Counted from the first letter of the stretch, positions 36,150-47,188 are shown. The stretch: DNA of 64,000 bases from Bacillus gaemokensis (GCF_001590835.1 NZ_LTAQ01000045.1:162586-226585); one strand, 5' to 3'. The notes: generated by a model not told the origin, from the sequence alone. Program-made: numbers and translations.

Positions 36150-36444
36150 CATGAAATGGGGTGTCCATCATGGACAAAGAAAATTTACACGAAACCAGAT
36201 AATTTGTTTCATTTTAGAAACGGGGTGTCTCGCGGAGAGTATATACTGTTTTATAAAATAAACAATTTCATTTCATAAAAGATTGCAATTTCATTTTATT
36301 GAAAATGGGGTGTCTACGGCAGAAACTTTAGCCGAATTACCATGCATTTCTTAAATAAATGAGGTGTCTGCGAAAGGTAAATTATAAAAATGCTTTTTCA
36401 ATCCCTCTTCAGAAAACAGGAAGCTGAGCCAGCTTCCTGTTTTT
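36150..36444 (+). ncRNA. Candidate small RNA with repeated GGGGTGTC hairpins
   Basis: The octamer GGGGTGTC (or GAGGTGTC) occurs at 36158, 36222, 36307 and 36361. In three cases it directly follows an inverted repeat (GTTTC-ATTTTA-GAAAC, CATTTT-ATTG-AAAATG, CATTT-N7-AAATG). A strong terminator at 36417-36444 closes the segment, while the hit promoter lies downstream of it and ecsA points away, so no annotated gene needs this terminator. I infer a plus-strand non-coding transcript of up to a few hundred bases; the promoter is not identified. Confidence 0.45.
36417..36444 (+). terminator. Orphan terminator upstream of hit
   Basis: A perfect 10-bp stem CAGGAAGCTG/CAGCTTCCTG with a 3-base loop is followed by TTTTT. 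It precedes the hit promoter. Its mirror A-run could also allow minus-strand function, but no minus-strand gene ends here. Confidence 0.9.
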
Positions 36445-36449
36445 CGTGT

Positions 36450-36477
36450 TTGTTCTCCTATGTAATTATGTTAAAAT
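36450..36477 (+). promoter_or_regulatory. hit promoter
   Basis: TTGTTC (36450-36455) and TAAAAT (36472-36477) are 16 bp apart, 31 bp upstream of the hit start codon. Confidence 0.55.
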
Positions 36478-36508
36478 ACGGCTAAGACTACTCGAAAGGA
36501 TGAGAACT

Positions 36509-36943
36509 ATGAATCATACAGCGGATAATTGTATTTTTTGTAAAATCATTGAAGGACAAATTCCTTGCTCAAAAGTATATGAAGATGAACATGTACTTGC
36601 ATTTTTAGATATTAGTCAAGTAACAAAAGGACATACACTTGTTATTCCAAAAGTACATAAGCAAGATATCTTTGCTTTAACGCCAGAAATTGCATCCCAT
36701 ATTTTTTCTGTCGTTCCTAAAATCTCAAATGCGATTAAATCTGAATTTAATCCCGTCGGCTTTAACCTGTTGAACAACAATGGCGAAAAAGCGGGACAAA
36801 CTGTATTCCACTTCCACCTGCATTTAATTCCACGCTACGGTGAAAACGATGGTTTCGGGGCCGTTTGGAAATCACACCAAAATGAATATACGACGGAAAG
36901 TTTACAAAATATCGCAAGTACGATTGCAAATAGTGTAAAATAA
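36509..36943 (+). CDS. hit: HIT-family nucleotide-binding hydrolase (HinT)
   Basis: The ATG at 36509 follows AAAGGATGAG. The 144-residue protein has CIFCKIIEGQIPCSKVYEDE near the start and the catalytic histidine triad HFHLHLIPR at about residues 100-108. HinT proteins hydrolyse nucleoside phosphoramidates. It is divergent from ecsA, as in B. subtilis. Confidence 0.95.
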   Translation: MNHTADNCIFCKIIEGQIPCSKVYEDEHVLAFLDISQVTKGHTLVIPKVHKQDIFALTPEIASHIFSVVPKISNAIKSEFNPVGFNLLNNNGEKAGQTVFHFHLHLIPRYGENDGFGAVWKSHQNEYTTESLQNIASTIANSVK

Positions 36944-36985
36944 AAATAACAACACGATTTATCACATGCTAGCAAGTAAACCGTA

Positions 36986-37177
36986 CTATAGAAACATATA
37001 AAATAAGAGTGTACATAGCAAGCCTACTCCTCCAAAAGAAATATACTGCATGGCTTGTTTCTTAACCCAAAACGCTGGAGGATACGATCTTTTTTGCTTT
37101 ACAAATAACAATAGATGCATAGCACGCACAAGAAAGAAAAGACTTACAATAAAACAAATGGTTGTCACGAGTTTCAC
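36986..37177 (-). CDS. Small two-helix membrane protein
   Basis: The 63-residue protein starts behind a GGGGGGAGAAAGGTG run. It has two hydrophobic helices (LVTTICFIVSLFFLVRAMHLL and ISFGGVGLLCTLLFYMFL) with a basic loop between. The family is not recognised. It is convergent with hit and divergent from yhaH. Confidence 0.6.
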   Translation of the reverse strand: MKLVTTICFIVSLFFLVRAMHLLLFVKQKRSYPPAFWVKKQAMQYISFGGVGLLCTLLFYMFL

Positions 37178-37256
37178 CTTTCTCCCCCCTTGTCTTAAGC
37201 ATATGCATTGTTTTATACATCATGAATACGAACAAAAAATAAGGAGGTATCCTTTT

Positions 37257-37619
37257 ATGTCAAAAGCTAAATCCTTTATAACAGGTATACTTTGCGGCGG
37301 TGCTGTCGCTGGACTAGCCGTTCTTTTTTCCACTCCTTCTTCTGGTAAAGATATGCGCAATAAGCTAAAAGAAAAAGGAAATGATATTAAAAAGACGTTA
37401 GCAGATATTACTGCTGATACAAAGTTATTAAAACGTCAAATTGTTGAAACTGCTTCAGAAGGTAAAGAAGTCTTTCAAGAATTGAAAGATGATATGCAAG
37501 ATACGCTTTCCACATGGAAACAAGATATTTCTCAGAATAAGCGTCATATTGAACAAGAGATTTTAGACATTCAAAAATCAATTGAAAAATTGCAACAAAC
37601 AGTTCCAGAAAAAGCGTAA
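37257..37619 (+). CDS. yhaH: YtxH-domain protein YhaH
   Basis: The ATG at 37257 follows AAGGAGG and gives 120 residues. An N-terminal glycine-rich helix (FITGILCGGAVAGLAVLFST) is the YtxH anchor, followed by TPSSGKDMRNKLKEKG and a long coiled coil. Its position between hit and hpr matches B. subtilis yhaH. The role is unknown; relatives are general-stress proteins. Confidence 0.85.
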   Translation: MSKAKSFITGILCGGAVAGLAVLFSTPSSGKDMRNKLKEKGNDIKKTLADITADTKLLKRQIVETASEGKEVFQELKDDMQDTLSTWKQDISQNKRHIEQEILDIQKSIEKLQQTVPEKA

Positions 37620-37678
37620 AACACGTTCCATTCTTAGTTTTTGCATATAACAAATATTTTTTATAACTGTTTCTCCTA

Positions 37679-37711
37679 ACACGGCATATCACATAGATAT
37701 GCCGTGTTTTT
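37679..37711 (+). terminator. yhaH terminator
   Basis: ACACGGCATATC pairs with GATATGCCGTGT around ACATA, followed by TTTTT. Confidence 0.92.
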
Positions 37712-37919
37712 ATGCATTTACAATATATGTTATCCTCTATTGCGTAAAGATAACATATGTAGTTTTAACACCTAAAACGCGTCCACAATTATGCACGATT
37801 TGTATAAGAGTGTAGTTTTACCGAAAAATTTTCACAATTCTCACAAAAAGACTTTATTAATTTTTATTTTACTGGCATAATAGATACTAATGAATAAGAA
37901 TGTAAAAGTGGGTGAGTAA

Positions 37920-38477
37920 ATGAAAAGTGGAGAAAAAGATTATTCGGTAAAAGAAGCAATGATTTTTAGTCAACGTATCGCTCAATTATCGAAGGCGTTA
38001 TGGAAATGTGTAGAAAAAGATTGGCAGCAATGGATAAAACCATACGATTTAAACATTAATGAGCATCATATTTTATCAATCGCTTATCATTTAAAAGGGG
38101 CTTCTATTTCTGAGATTGCAAAGTTTGGTGTTATGCACGTATCGACGGCATTTAACTTTTCTAAAAAGCTTGAAGAGCGCGGCTATCTTGTATTCTCAAA
38201 AAAAGAAGATGATAAACGGAATACGTATATTGAAATTACAGAAAAAGGGGAAGAATTACTGCTGCAATTAATGGAGGAGTATGACCCTGAAAATAATTCT
38301 GTCTTTAATGGCGCTCTTGCTCTTCGCAATTTTTACGGGAAATTCCCAGAAAACATTGAATTAATCGCAATCTTACGAAATATTTACGGTCAAGATTTTA
38401 TCGATATTTTTGAGAAATCATTAGAAAATATTGAGGAAAACTTTACAGAACACGATCAAAAATTAATTAAAAAGTAA
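37920..38477 (+). CDS. hpr: MarR-family transition-state regulator Hpr (ScoC)
   Basis: The 185-residue protein starts behind GGGTGAG. It has the long Hpr N-terminus, the MarR winged helix ([20 protein letters not shown], then [19 protein letters not shown] and the wing [17 protein letters not shown]) and the extended C-terminus typical of ScoC. ScoC represses extracellular proteases and sporulation genes before stationary phase. Its location between yhaH and yhaI is conserved. Confidence 0.94.
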   Translation: MKSGEKDYSVKEAMIFSQRIAQLSKALWKCVEKDWQQWIKPYDLNINEHHILSIAYHLKGASISEIAKFGVMHVSTAFNFSKKLEERGYLVFSKKEDDKRNTYIEITEKGEELLLQLMEEYDPENNSVFNGALALRNFYGKFPENIELIAILRNIYGQDFIDIFEKSLENIEENFTEHDQKLIKK

Positions 38478-38483
38478 TGCCAG

Positions 38484-38819
38484 TTATTTTTTCGCTGTCA
38501 TGCGTGAAAATTCTTTCATAACTGGCTGAAATAACCCTTGTCTTACAAGCGCTTCCGCAGTTTCGTTTACTTCGAGCTGATGTGGAAGCGCTTTTTCGAA
38601 TTGCTCCAAAAGAGCATCAAACAAAAGTAAACCTTCTTGCTTCTCTATTATGTATTGTTCATTCAATTGTTCACAAAGCGATAATATACGTTCGATATCC
38701 TTTTTTCGAGCTTTCTTCTTGATAATCAAAGAATAAAATGGACACTTATCTTCATCGATCATTTGAAAAAGAAGTTCTACATAATATTCCGCTTGCTCTA
38801 GTCGTTTTACAACGTCCAT
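38484..38819 (-). CDS. yhaI: YhaI-family protein (DUF1878)
   Basis: The ATG at 38819, preceded by GTGAGG, is preferred to the GTG at 38831. The 111-residue helical protein reads MDVVKRLEQAEYYVELLFQM then CPFYSLIIKK, the DUF1878 pattern. It is convergent with hpr, 6 bp apart. The function is unknown. Confidence 0.85.
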   Translation of the reverse strand: MDVVKRLEQAEYYVELLFQMIDEDKCPFYSLIIKKKARKKDIERILSLCEQLNEQYIIEKQEGLLLFDALLEQFEKALPHQLEVNETAEALVRQGLFQPVMKEFSRMTAKK

Positions 38820-38938
38820 TTTCTTCCTCACTTTCTAACACAAGGTCTTCTATTTCTGAATTTTATAACACGAACAAAATATCGTATGATACAATATATA
38901 AAAGTATATGTATTTTGGCCAAAAGGAGGTATCTCCTC

Positions 38939-39133
38939 GTGACTCTTATAGAACTTGTTTTTGTCACATTTGCACTTATTGTTCTATTCTACACGAATTT
39001 CCTGACACATACACTGTGTGAGCGAAAACAACTATCCGAGAGCCACCAAACGAGGGCTTTTCGGGTTATTAATGTATGTATTACTATTCTATTAATTTCT
39101 AGTTATATAGAAATTATATTTCATGGAAAGTGA
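38939..39133 (+). CDS. Small membrane protein, GTG start
   Basis: A GTG start at 38939 follows AAAAGGAGG. The 64-residue protein has two hydrophobic helices (LIELVFVTFALIVLFYTNFL and INVCITILLISSYIEIIF) separated by a charged loop. It is divergent from yhaI. A family is not recognised, though such small proteins are common in Bacillus. Confidence 0.65.
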   Translation: MTLIELVFVTFALIVLFYTNFLTHTLCERKQLSESHQTRAFRVINVCITILLISSYIEIIFHGK

Positions 39134-39160
39134 GGAAGGAAAGTCCCTTCCTCACTTTTT
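39127..39160. terminator. Bidirectional terminator
   Basis: GTGAGGAAGG and CCTTCCTCAC pair around AAAGTC, with TTTTTT on the plus side. It separates the small membrane gene from the micro-frame on the other strand. Confidence 0.88.
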
Positions 39161-39164
39161 TCCT

Positions 39165-39236
39165 CTATAAGCAAATTATACCTATTATAACTAATAAAAT
39201 AAACAGTACAAGCAATAAAATAAGTAGTGAATTCAT
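39165..39236 (-). CDS. Candidate 23-residue membrane microprotein
   Basis: An ATG at 39236 preceded by AAGGGATGGGATGGG starts MNSLLILLLVLFILLVIIGI followed by ICL and a stop. It is a single uninterrupted membrane helix, similar in kind to the YjcZ-type spore micro-peptides. The terminator right after its stop supports a transcribed unit. Evidence is limited to the ribosome site and the hydrophobic pattern. Confidence 0.4.
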   Translation of the reverse strand: MNSLLILLLVLFILLVIIGIICL

Positions 39237-39300
39237 ACGCCCATCCCATCCCTTCTCCTCTTTTCTATATAAATACGGATTGAAAGACCGACATAAAACC

Positions 39301-39373
39301 ATTCCTTTTAGGTGGAAGAGAAGATCCGCTCACGGATAGAAGCGGTCAGTGCCCTTTTTAGCCCCATGCCATG
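39301..39373 (-). repeat. GGCATGGGGCT interspersed repeat, copy C
   Basis: In reverse complement it reads CATGGCATGGGGCTAAAAAG, CACTGACCGCTTCTA, GCGGATCTTCTC, in the same order as copies A and B. The 39237-39788 interval is otherwise gene-free; it holds this repeat, a bcr1-like element and a probable distant prsA promoter. Confidence 0.65.
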
Positions 39374-39666
39374 TGAAAACAGAAGGAAAAAATGAGAGGA
39401 AGTCCCCTTCTGTTCTTCATAGCCGCAATTTATATGTTGGAAAATCAAATTGGATATATATATATGCACATTCGCCCAAAATGGTACTCCCCTTCAATCT
39501 GACAATCTTCATAAACAAATGGGCATTTTTTCTTTATCAATAGGAAAAGACGTCAAAATATGATATATTAATTTTTGTACATATTGCTTATACTATAAAA
39601 AAAATTACCTTCAGCTAGATTTTATCCTCAGCCTCGGTAAGCCCTGTTAAGCAGGCTTTCAACTTG

Positions 39667-39755
39667 ATAAGAAAGCGAAACCAGTGAGACTTAATCGGGC
39701 TCTTATGGACAAGCATAACCTTTAATGAGGAAATTGTTCATTTGTGCGGGATAAA
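39667..39755 (+). repeat. Shortened bcr1-related repeat
   Basis: Shared words with bcr1 copies 1 and 2 are TTAATCGGGCT, CTTATGG and the terminal GTGCGGGATAAA; ATAAG/ATAAA at the two ends could be a degenerate target duplication. The segment lies about 35 bp upstream of prsA. Confidence 0.5.
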
Positions 39756-39788
39756 TTAAAAATACATAATAGTAGGAGTGTTTATTGA

Positions 39789-40634
39789 ATGAAGAAAGCT
39801 ATGCTTGCCTTAGCCGCAACAAGTGTAATTGCCTTATCAGCATGTGGAACAGGATCATCTGATAAAATTGTAACATCTAAAGCTGGTGACGTAACAAAGG
39901 ATGATCTTTACACAGCAATGAAGCAACAATCCGGTAAACAAGTTTTACGTAACATGGTTATCGAGAAAGTCTTTGTGAAAAACTATAAAGTTGAAGACAA
40001 AGAAGTTGATAAAAAATATGATGAATTTAAAAAGCAATACGGTGATCAATTCGAAACACTAATGAAGCAACAAGGCCTTAAAGAAGAAACTTTAAAAAAT
40101 AGTGTTCGCGCTCAATTAGCAACAGAAAAAGCTGTTGAAAAGAGTATCACAGAGAAAGAACTAAAAGAAAATAATAAACCTGAAATTAAAGCAAGCCACA
40201 TCCTTGTAAAAGATGAAGCAACTGCGAAAAAAGTAAAAGAAGAACTTGGTCAAGGAAAATCATTTGAAGAGGTAGCAAAACAATACTCTGAAGATAAAGG
40301 CTCTGCTGAAAAAGGCGGCGACTTAGGTTACTTCGGACCAGGTAAAATGGTACAAGAATTTACAGATGCTGCATATAAATTGAAAAAAGATGAAGTAAGT
40401 GAACCTGTGAAATCACAATTCGGTTACCACATCATTAAAGTAACAGATATTAAAGAACAAAAACCGTTCGAGCAGGAAAAAGAAAATATTAAAAAAGAAC
40501 TTATTGCGAAGAAAACTCAAGATGCTGAATTCATGAACGACCTTATCACTAAAGAAGTTAAAAAATCTGATGTGAAAATTGAAGATAAAGACTTAAAAGA
40601 TATCTTTGATGCTCCAAAAGCAGAAAAGAAATAA
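39789..40634 (+). CDS. prsA: Foldase lipoprotein PrsA
   Basis: The 281-residue protein has a lipoprotein signal with lipobox LSAC near residues 16-19. A parvulin peptidyl-prolyl isomerase domain lies at about 133-222 ([20 protein letters not shown], then [16 protein letters not shown] and [10 protein letters not shown]). It helps secreted proteins fold at the membrane-wall interface. Ribosome site AGGAGTG. The locus after yhaI matches Bacillus gene order; the B. cereus group has several prsA paralogues. Confidence 0.93.
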   Translation: MKKAMLALAATSVIALSACGTGSSDKIVTSKAGDVTKDDLYTAMKQQSGKQVLRNMVIEKVFVKNYKVEDKEVDKKYDEFKKQYGDQFETLMKQQGLKEETLKNSVRAQLATEKAVEKSITEKELKENNKPEIKASHILVKDEATAKKVKEELGQGKSFEEVAKQYSEDKGSAEKGGDLGYFGPGKMVQEFTDAAYKLKKDEVSEPVKSQFGYHIIKVTDIKEQKPFEQEKENIKKELIAKKTQDAEFMNDLITKEVKKSDVKIEDKDLKDIFDAPKAEKK

Positions 40635-40637
40635 TAA

Positions 40638-40667
40638 AAAAAGCTCGGCACATGCCGAGCTTTTTTA
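40638..40667 (+). terminator. prsA terminator
   Basis: AAAAAGCTCGGC pairs with GCCGAGCTTTTT around ACAT, ending in TTTTTT. Confidence 0.93.
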
Positions 40668-40707
40668 TATGAATCACCAAATATGCCAATCCTTGTCTTT
40701 TTTACTT

Positions 40708-41081
40708 CTACAAATCTAATATCCCCATAATTTCCTTAGCAAACAGTTTAAAATTATTCAAATGCTTCTCAATGATTTGACGGACAATGTCTAAGTTCAC
40801 ACTTTGATAATCATGAACAGCAATGTTACGAAATCCTACCATTGCCTTTAAGTTCTTTGCTAATTCCTTACTAATCAATCCTGCCTCTACTAATAAATCA
40901 AATGCTTCCCGGCTAGATTGTGGCAATCCTAGCTTCCTGCCTGCTACAATATGCATCGCTAAATCAATACTTGCTTCGTATAATCTTTTAAATTATCTGG
41001 ATTGTTTTCATATACATCTTTAATCCTATTTATACAACGCTCTATCGTAGCAATTTTGTTGAGAATCACTTCATTCTTCAT
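40708..41081 (-). pseudogene. hepT: Frameshifted HepT-type HEPN ribonuclease toxin
   Basis: A start at 41081 gives MKNEVILNKIATIERCINRI and continues to NPDNLKDYTKQ, then reaches a stop at about 40960. The remaining domain is in another frame: EASIDLAMHIVAGRKLG up to the HEPN catalytic motif RNIAVHDY and the C-terminus EIMGILDL. About a dozen codons that usually lie between LKDYT and EASIDL appear deleted with a change of frame near 40983-40990. The toxin is presumably dead. It overlaps the 3' end of mntA by 11 bp, the usual hepT/mntA arrangement. Confidence 0.75.
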
Positions 41082-41487
41082 ATATAGTACCTCTTTTCTT
41101 AATATCATCAAATATGACCTGGCGTTCCTCATTCAATCTCGCATACATTTTGAGAGCTTTCATTTCAAATACTATTTTGCGCTCTTCGTCCGAACAATAT
41201 ATTGTTTTTCCTTTATGTATAATCTGTGCTTGAAAAATTGTTGATGCTTCTGATAAATCAACTAAATCAACCTCTTTATGAACAATATTTGCTAATTCCT
41301 GTGCCAACAAAAAACGTTCATAATTACCTAGCATTATATCACTGGCATATGCTATATCGATATCACTATCTTCTCTTTCCCGATTCTCTGCTGTCGATCC
41401 AAATACAATAATCCAATATGGATTTACTGTTTCTTTCAGTTTCTCAATAATAAATGTTACCATATTTTGAGGAATCATATTATCCAT
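41071..41487 (-). CDS. mntA: MntA-type nucleotidyltransferase antitoxin
   Basis: The 138-residue protein carries the minimal nucleotidyltransferase motif GSTAENREREDSDID, that is GS-x10-D-x-D, near residues 31-45, followed by a partner aspartate in EVDLVDL. In type VII systems MntA adenylylates a tyrosine of HepT to neutralise it. Here it is intact while the toxin gene is broken, so it is an orphan or has another target. Confidence 0.85.
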   Translation of the reverse strand: MDNMIPQNMVTFIIEKLKETVNPYWIIVFGSTAENREREDSDIDIAYASDIMLGNYERFLLAQELANIVHKEVDLVDLSEASTIFQAQIIHKGKTIYCSDEERKIVFEMKALKMYARLNEERQVIFDDIKKRGTIYEE

Positions 41488-41543
41488 TCTCCCTTACCAT
41501 TCTTATCCTTTATTTTATCATAACCATTAACAGCCTACTAAAA

Positions 41544-41584
41544 AACCCGAATTGTGTACTTTCAAAGTGTCCACAATTCGGGTT
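41544..41584 (-). terminator. glpD terminator
   Basis: AACCCGAATTGTG and CACAATTCGGGTT pair perfectly around 15 bases; read on the minus strand the stem is followed by TTTTAG. Confidence 0.85.
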
Positions 41585-41673
41585 ATCATTCAGAAAAAAA
41601 TGTATTTATTTTTTATCCCACTATTCTCAGACAGTGCTAGGGAATGAAGAAATCACTGATAGAACTTTCCATT

Positions 41674-43356
41674 TTATGCTAATGCAACTGCTTGTTCTTG
41701 CTGGTCTACAGGCACTACAGCGTCTCTTAATGCTTTCTCTAATTCAGCTGTATATTTCATTTGTTCTTCTTTACTCCAGCCTAATTTTGCTGCCATATAG
41801 GCAATAACTGCTTCTTTCCACTCATATACCCAGTGAATGTTAAAGAATACAGCCCCTCTGCGGCGTACGAAGAAGTCAATAGGTTTTGCTGTCATTTCAT
41901 AGTCCATCGCGTATACAAGCGGTACAAGCACGTCTAACGGCATGTTATACTCTTTTTCTTCTTCTTTATGTTGTTTTGCTAAGTTAAAGAGAATATCAAC
42001 GTTAGAGCCATAGAATTTCGCAAACTCTTCTGCTTGCTGCGTTGTTAAACCATATTTCGTTCCTTCTTGTGCTTTTTTCGCAACGAATGTTGGGAATTGT
42101 TTTGACCCACTTACATGCCCACCAGAGATTGGCATATGCTTCGTTTCACTTTTCGGATACGCACTGTGTCCTTCTTTTTGTAATAACGTCGTTACATAAT
42201 CTACTACCATTTCCGCCATTTTACGATAGCCTGTTAATTTCCCACCAGCAATTGTAATTAAGCCAGATTCAGAAGTCCAAATTTCATCTTTACGAGAAAT
42301 TTCAGATGCATTCTTACCTTCTTCATAAATTAACGGACGAACACCAGCCCAGCTTGATTCAATATCCTTTTCTGTAATCTTCACGCTAGGGAACATATAG
42401 TTAATCGCATTGATAATATATGTGCGATCTTCTGTTGTCATTTGTGGTACCGCTGCATCTTTATCATAGAACGTATCTGTTGTACCTACATATGTTTTCC
42501 CGCCGCGTGGAATCGCGAAGACCATACGTTTGTCTGGTGTGTCAAAGTAGATCGCTTGCCCAAGTGGGAAACGTTTTTGATCAATAACTAAATGCACACC
42601 TTTTGATAATTGCAAGACTTTACCTTTTTTAGAGTTATCTTTTTCACGAAGTGTATCTACCCAAGGGCCAGCTGCGTTTACGATTTTCTTACCGTATACT
42701 TCATACACTTCTCCATCTAATAAATCGATAACACGTACACCACATACTTTTCCATCTTTATATAAGAAACCGTCTACTTTTGCATAGTTAACAGCTTTCG
42801 CACCGTGTTCAATTGCTTCTTTCATTACTTCGATTGTTAAACGAGCATCATCCGTACGATATTCTACGTAGTAACCGCCGCCTTTTAATCCTTCTTGTTT
42901 CACAAGCGGTTCTTTCTTCATTGTTTCTTCACGACTAAACATTTTTCTACGTTCGCTTCGTTTTACTCCTGCTAGGAAGTCATATACACGAAGACCGATT
43001 GATGTACTGAATGAACCAAATGTGCCGCCTGTATGGAACGGTAATAACATCCACTCTGGTGTTGTTACATGGGGACCGTTCTCATATACGATCGCACGCT
43101 CTTTCCCAACCTCTGCTACCATCTTCACTTCAAGTTGTTTTAAATAACGTAAACCACCGTGTACAAGCTTCGTTGAACGACTTGATGTACCTGCTGCAAA
43201 GTCTTGCATTTCAAACACAATTGTTGATAAACCGCGTGTTGCCCCATCTAATGCAATACCAGAACCAGTAATACCGCCACCAATTACGATCACATCTAAC
43301 TCTTGTTTATTTACTCCGTTTAATACGTCTTTACGTTGTTTACTTGAAAATTTCAT
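41674..43356 (-). CDS. glpD: Aerobic glycerol-3-phosphate dehydrogenase
   Basis: The ATG at 43356 follows AAAGGGAGG and yields 560 residues; a longer frame to 43401 overlaps the leader terminator. The FAD motif [20 protein letters not shown] and [17 protein letters not shown] are typical. It oxidises glycerol-3-phosphate to dihydroxyacetone phosphate at the membrane and passes electrons to quinone. It is the last gene of glpFKD; a GlpP-type terminator leader lies just upstream. Confidence 0.95.
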   Translation of the reverse strand: MKFSSKQRKDVLNGVNKQELDVIVIGGGITGSGIALDGATRGLSTIVFEMQDFAAGTSSRSTKLVHGGLRYLKQLEVKMVAEVGKERAIVYENGPHVTTPEWMLLPFHTGGTFGSFSTSIGLRVYDFLAGVKRSERRKMFSREETMKKEPLVKQEGLKGGGYYVEYRTDDARLTIEVMKEAIEHGAKAVNYAKVDGFLYKDGKVCGVRVIDLLDGEVYEVYGKKIVNAAGPWVDTLREKDNSKKGKVLQLSKGVHLVIDQKRFPLGQAIYFDTPDKRMVFAIPRGGKTYVGTTDTFYDKDAAVPQMTTEDRTYIINAINYMFPSVKITEKDIESSWAGVRPLIYEEGKNASEISRKDEIWTSESGLITIAGGKLTGYRKMAEMVVDYVTTLLQKEGHSAYPKSETKHMPISGGHVSGSKQFPTFVAKKAQEGTKYGLTTQQAEEFAKFYGSNVDILFNLAKQHKEEEKEYNMPLDVLVPLVYAMDYEMTAKPIDFFVRRRGAVFFNIHWVYEWKEAVIAYMAAKLGWSKEEQMKYTAELEKALRDAVVPVDQQEQAVALA

Positions 43357-43377
43357 GGTAATTCCTCCCTTTGATAC

Positions 43378-43436
43378 GAAAAAAGAGACCACAAACATCA
43401 CTATAGAAATCGCTTCTATAGCGCGTTGTGGTCTCT
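43378..43436 (-). promoter_or_regulatory. glpD leader terminator (GlpP antitermination target)
   Basis: On the minus strand GAGACCACAA and TTGTGGTCTC form the outer stem, with an inner CTATAGAA/TTCTATAG hairpin, then TTTTTTCG. It sits between glpK and glpD, 22 bp before the glpD start. In B. subtilis GlpP with glycerol-3-phosphate overrides this terminator. Confidence 0.85.
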
Positions 43437-43488
43437 CCGAATCTCCTACCGAATTATTAACTTATCATCATTATAACACTGTTTATGA

Positions 43489-45814
<2,326 letters not shown>

Positions 45815-45887
45815 AAAATCCCTCCACAATCAATTTAAACGCTTTCAATGTGATAGAGACAAAATGAATGGCCATTCGTTTTTTTCG

Positions 45888-45955
45888 AAAGAAAAAGACC
45901 CACAGCTAACACGTTTCTATATAAAAATATAGAAACAATGAAATGTGGATCTCTT
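45888..45955 (-). promoter_or_regulatory. glpF leader terminator (GlpP antitermination target)
   Basis: On the minus strand AGATCCACA and TGTGGGTCT form an outer stem around GTTTCTATA/TATAGAAAC, followed by TTTTTCTTTC. It matches the glpD leader in design, and both contain the CCACA/TGTGG base. Confidence 0.85.
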
Positions 45956-45988
45956 CTTTTCTCCGTCACGTTTATTAACTTGTCTATA

Positions 45989-46017
45989 ATGTTAACCTCA
46001 AATGAAAGCGGTGTCAA
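45989..46017 (-). promoter_or_regulatory. glpFKD promoter with cre site
   Basis: On the minus strand TTGACA (46017-46012) is followed after 17 bp by TAACAT (45994-45989). The cre TGACACCGCTTTCA (46016-46003) fits the TGWNANCGNTNWCA consensus at every position and overlaps the -35 box, so CcpA should repress glpFKD on glucose. Confidence 0.8.
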
Positions 46018-46041
46018 CAGAATTCTTTCACATTTTCGTCA

Positions 46042-46599
46042 CTATTTTTGGAAATGTTTCCATAGTTCTTTTTTCGACGTTGTAATCGCTGTCGCCCCAG
46101 CAGCTAACGCTCTTTCTACATCCTCAACTGTACGAATAAAACCACCTGCTAAAATCGGTACACCTGTCCGCTCTTGCACTTCTGCAATCACACCCGTTAA
46201 AGCTCCTGGAAGCACCTCAATGTAATCAGGTTTAGTTTTTTCTAAAAGATTGCAGCTTTTTTCCATCGCACTAGAATCAATTAAAAAGATACGCTGAATG
46301 GCAACAACACCTTTTTGCTTTGCCTTCACAATGACACTCGCCTTTGTCGACAATAAGCCATACGGTTTATATTCTTGGCATAAAAACTCTGTTGCATGCC
46401 CATCACTTTGCAAACCATGAATGAGATCCACATGTAAAAACACTTTCTTACAATGCTGCTTTGCAAGTGCAACCACACTTTTCAATTGACCGATATGAAT
46501 ATCTAAAATCACAATATACTCATAAGAGCTATGTAGTAATTTTTCTAAATCCTTTATTTGCCGAACAGCTGGTAAAATTCTTTGTTCATGAAATTCCAT
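46042..46599 (-). CDS. glpP: Glycerol operon antiterminator GlpP
   Basis: The 185-residue TIM-barrel RNA-binding protein has IDSSAMEKSCNLLEKTKPDY, EVLPGAL and the glycine-rich phosphate site ILAGGFIRTVEDVERALAAG. With bound glycerol-3-phosphate it permits readthrough of the glpF and glpD leader terminators. It is upstream of glpF, with the promoter and cre between them. Confidence 0.93.
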   Translation of the reverse strand: MEFHEQRILPAVRQIKDLEKLLHSSYEYIVILDIHIGQLKSVVALAKQHCKKVFLHVDLIHGLQSDGHATEFLCQEYKPYGLLSTKASVIVKAKQKGVVAIQRIFLIDSSAMEKSCNLLEKTKPDYIEVLPGALTGVIAEVQERTGVPILAGGFIRTVEDVERALAAGATAITTSKKELWKHFQK

Positions 46600-46699
46600 T
46601 CAAAAGTCCCCTTCTTTGCGTCTTCCTATCCTTTATAGTACACAATTTAAGGGAAAAGAACAGCTAGTAAGAGAAATTTTTAGTTCCCTTGATGTTGCA

Positions 46700-46850
46700 C
46701 TTTGAATGGCCGATATCGTTCTTCGCTTGTCGCGCTATGTTGAACTGCGTCGAACGGTCGATATCCTATGTCGAATCGCCGATATACGCTGAGAAGCGGT
46801 CGATATATTTTAAAAATCGCCGATAAATATATACTTTCCGCCGATATAAT
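46700..46850. repeat. Degenerate ~20-bp tandem array (ATATCGGCGATT/ATATCGACCG), site 2
   Basis: On the minus strand units begin ATATCGGCGG, ATCGGCGATT, ATATCGACCG, ATATCGGCGATT, ATATCGACCG and ATATCGGCC, spaced about 18-23 bp, with one longer interval. The same words form the array at 33092-33206. It fills the glpP-yhaL gap. Confidence 0.7.
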
Positions 46851-46856
46851 AAAAAA

Positions 46857-46886
46857 GGGGTGAATAATCGATTCGCTATTCACCCC
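46857..46886 (-). terminator. yhaL terminator
   Basis: GGGGTGAATA and TATTCACCCC pair around ATCGATTCGC; the minus strand continues TTTTTT. Confidence 0.92.
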
Positions 46887-46895
46887 TTACTATAA

Positions 46896-47096
46896 TTAAA
46901 GCAGAACAGAATCCTTATCGTTATTTTGATTGCGTCGCTCTCGTTCTTCTTCTAAACGCTTCATATATACTTCGCCTTCTTTTTCAATAAACTCATTATC
47001 CATCTCTTGTTCTTTTTTAGAAGTATATAAAACCATGTAGCCACTTACAACAATCCCGATAATAATAAGATAAATCCACCATGGTAAAGTTTCCAC
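46896..47096 (-). CDS. yhaL: Sporulation-associated membrane protein YhaL
   Basis: A GTG start at 47096 behind GGAAGGAC gives METLPWWIYLIIIGIVVSGY and 66 residues; the frame extends further upstream but without a ribosome site. One helix is followed by the family motif FIEKEGEVYMKRLEEERERR. In B. subtilis YhaL is expressed under SigE. It sits next to yhaM there, whereas here an accessory block separates them. Confidence 0.85.
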   Translation of the reverse strand: METLPWWIYLIIIGIVVSGYMVLYTSKKEQEMDNEFIEKEGEVYMKRLEEERERRNQNNDKDSVLL

Positions 47097-47188
47097 TCTT
47101 CGTCCTTCCTTTCCTGAGACAAGCCTTGTTAGTTTCACTATATGAAGGTTGGACAAGAGTTATGACAATTTCTTTTTCAAACAATTAA

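Noticed and set aside
36158-36368. CRISPR-like reading of the GGGGTGTC repeats
   Set aside because: Repeats are only about 8 bp plus variable stems with unequal spacing (64, 85, 54 bp) and there are no cas genes.
46680-46883. 67-codon minus-strand frame with YRPL/YRRF/YRPF repeats
   Set aside because: Same reason: it is the second ATATCGGC array read in frame, and it runs into the yhaL terminator.
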